A stretch of 5,841 bases of DNA from an uncultured Clostridia bacterium. GTDB taxonomy: Bacteria; Bacillota; Clostridia; Oscillospirales; Acutalibacteraceae. Location: assembly GCA_947171615.1 (NCBI GenBank), contig CAMVYG010000142.1, positions 1-5,841 on the forward strand, given 5' to 3'. The notes beneath the pieces are model-generated. The model worked only from the letters and a program-made list of their open reading frames with translations. It was not told where the DNA came from and made no database searches. This document shows positions 5,167 through 5,841 of this stretch, piece by piece. Positions within the stretch are counted from its first letter, which is position 1. Each line of letters opens with the position of its first letter. The position numbers and the translations under genes were made by a program.

Positions 5167-5841
5167 TTAATACAGTGCGCCGTCCGGGAAGAACTTCCGG
5201 GCCAGCCAGTTGGAACCGTATACCATGACGAAGCCGATGACGGACTGGAACAGTCCGATTGCGGTAGACTGGGACATATCGCCTACCTGGCGCAGCGCGC
5301 GGAACACGTAGGTGTCAATAATATCCGTAGTGGGGTACAGCACGCCATTGTCTCCTACCAGAGCGTAGATCATGCCGAAATCGCCGTACATGATCTTGCC
5401 CAGAGAAAGCAGCGTCATGATCACCACGGTGGGGGCGATCAGGGGCAGTGTGATCCGGCGCAGCATCTGGAACCGGTTAGCACCGTCAATGGCGGCGGCC
5501 TCATACAGCGAAGAATCTATGCTGGTAATGGACGCCAGGAAGATAATGGCGTTCATGCCGGCCCCCTTCCAGATTCGCATGGCTACCAGGATCGCCGGCC
5601 AAACATTGGGCTCGGTATACCAGTTCACCGTATCCATGCCGTGAGAGCGCAGAATGGTGTTGACCAGGCCATATTGGCTGGCAAAGAGGCTCAGCAGAAT
5701 GTAGCTGACCATGACCCAGGAAATATACTGAGGGAACAGCATCACTGCCTGGGTGGTTTTTGTGAACCACTTGCTGCGCAGCTCGTTTAAGAGCAAAGCC
5801 AGCAGCACAGACATAAAGGTTCCGGTAAGAATGAACAGAAC
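5167..5841 (-). CDS. ABC transporter permease, LplB type (MalF-like), 5'-truncated by window edge
   Basis: The frame is open through the right edge: 224 residues plus stop are visible, and about 80-100 N-terminal residues expected for a protein near 300-320 are missing. An ATG at 5814 is internal, because the nine codons before it are open and fit the membrane segment preceding ALLLNELRSKWFTKTTQ, a hallmark of LplB permeases. The text QAVMLFPQYISWVMVSYIL then follows the family pattern. A canonical EAA loop, YEAAAIDGANRF followed by RITLP, lies at visible residues 113-133 and would contact the ATPase. The C-terminus ends ARKFFPDGALY, close to the usual short hydrophilic tail. It is the first visible gene of the operon and forms the heterodimeric channel with the next permease. 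Its promoter and any gene upstream are outside the window. Confidence 0.93.
   Translation of the reverse strand, partial: VLFILTGTFMSVLLALLLNELRSKWFTKTTQAVMLFPQYISWVMVSYILLSLFASQYGLVNTILRSHGMDTVNWYTEPNVWPAILVAMRIWKGAGMNAIIFLASITSIDSSLYEAAAIDGANRFQMLRRITLPLIAPTVVIMTLLSLGKIMYGDFGMIYALVGDNGVLYPTTDIIDTYVFRALRQVGDMSQSTAIGLFQSVIGFVMVYGSNWLARKFFPDGALY

Overview
The window reads as a carbohydrate-import locus from a low-to-mid-GC Gram-positive bacterium, most likely a gut-type clostridium (Lachnospiraceae/Oscillospiraceae-like). The reasons are the strong AGGAGG-type ribosome binding sites, the use of TTG starts, a lipoprotein solute-binding protein of the LplA/YtcQ kind, the LplB/YtcP permease pair without its own ATPase, and the palindromic repeat family whose spurious translation contains 'CHSEQSEESR'. 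The taxonomic assignment is inference; no rRNA or marker gene is present. All convincing genes are on the minus strand, so the window is best read from right to left.

Layout in transcription order: (1) 5841-5167, LplB-type ABC permease, 5' end cut by the window edge; (2) 5146-4262, YtcP/LplC-type ABC permease, 20 nt downstream; (3) 4261-4064, a 198-nt spacer rich in potential stem-loops; (4) 4063-2528, sugar-binding lipoprotein; (5) 2527-2161, a spacer with two hairpins and a fold-back repeat element; (6) 2160-1213, a DUF1861/MTP-1-like protein starting at TTG, followed by a good intrinsic terminator at 1200-1153; (7) 1212-855, a spacer with a nested inverted-repeat element and a 21-bp tandem repeat; (8) 854 to the left edge, the N-terminal half of a membrane-anchored sensor regulator (AraC-type or histidine kinase), also starting at TTG.

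Working model: the lipoprotein captures an oligosaccharide outside the cell, the two permeases move it inward using an ATPase encoded elsewhere (as for MsmX-dependent importers), and the DUF1861 protein acts on the sugar inside the cell. DUF1861 is the family of the Leishmania mannosyltransferase/phosphorylases (GT108) that handle beta-1,2-mannan, so a beta-mannoside is a reasonable but unproven substrate. The sensor downstream probably controls the operon, as such regulators usually do beside Lpl/Ytc transporters. No wholly new system is evident; the points most worth checking are the DUF1861-transporter pairing, the structured spacer before the binding protein, and the repeat elements bracketing the DUF1861 gene.
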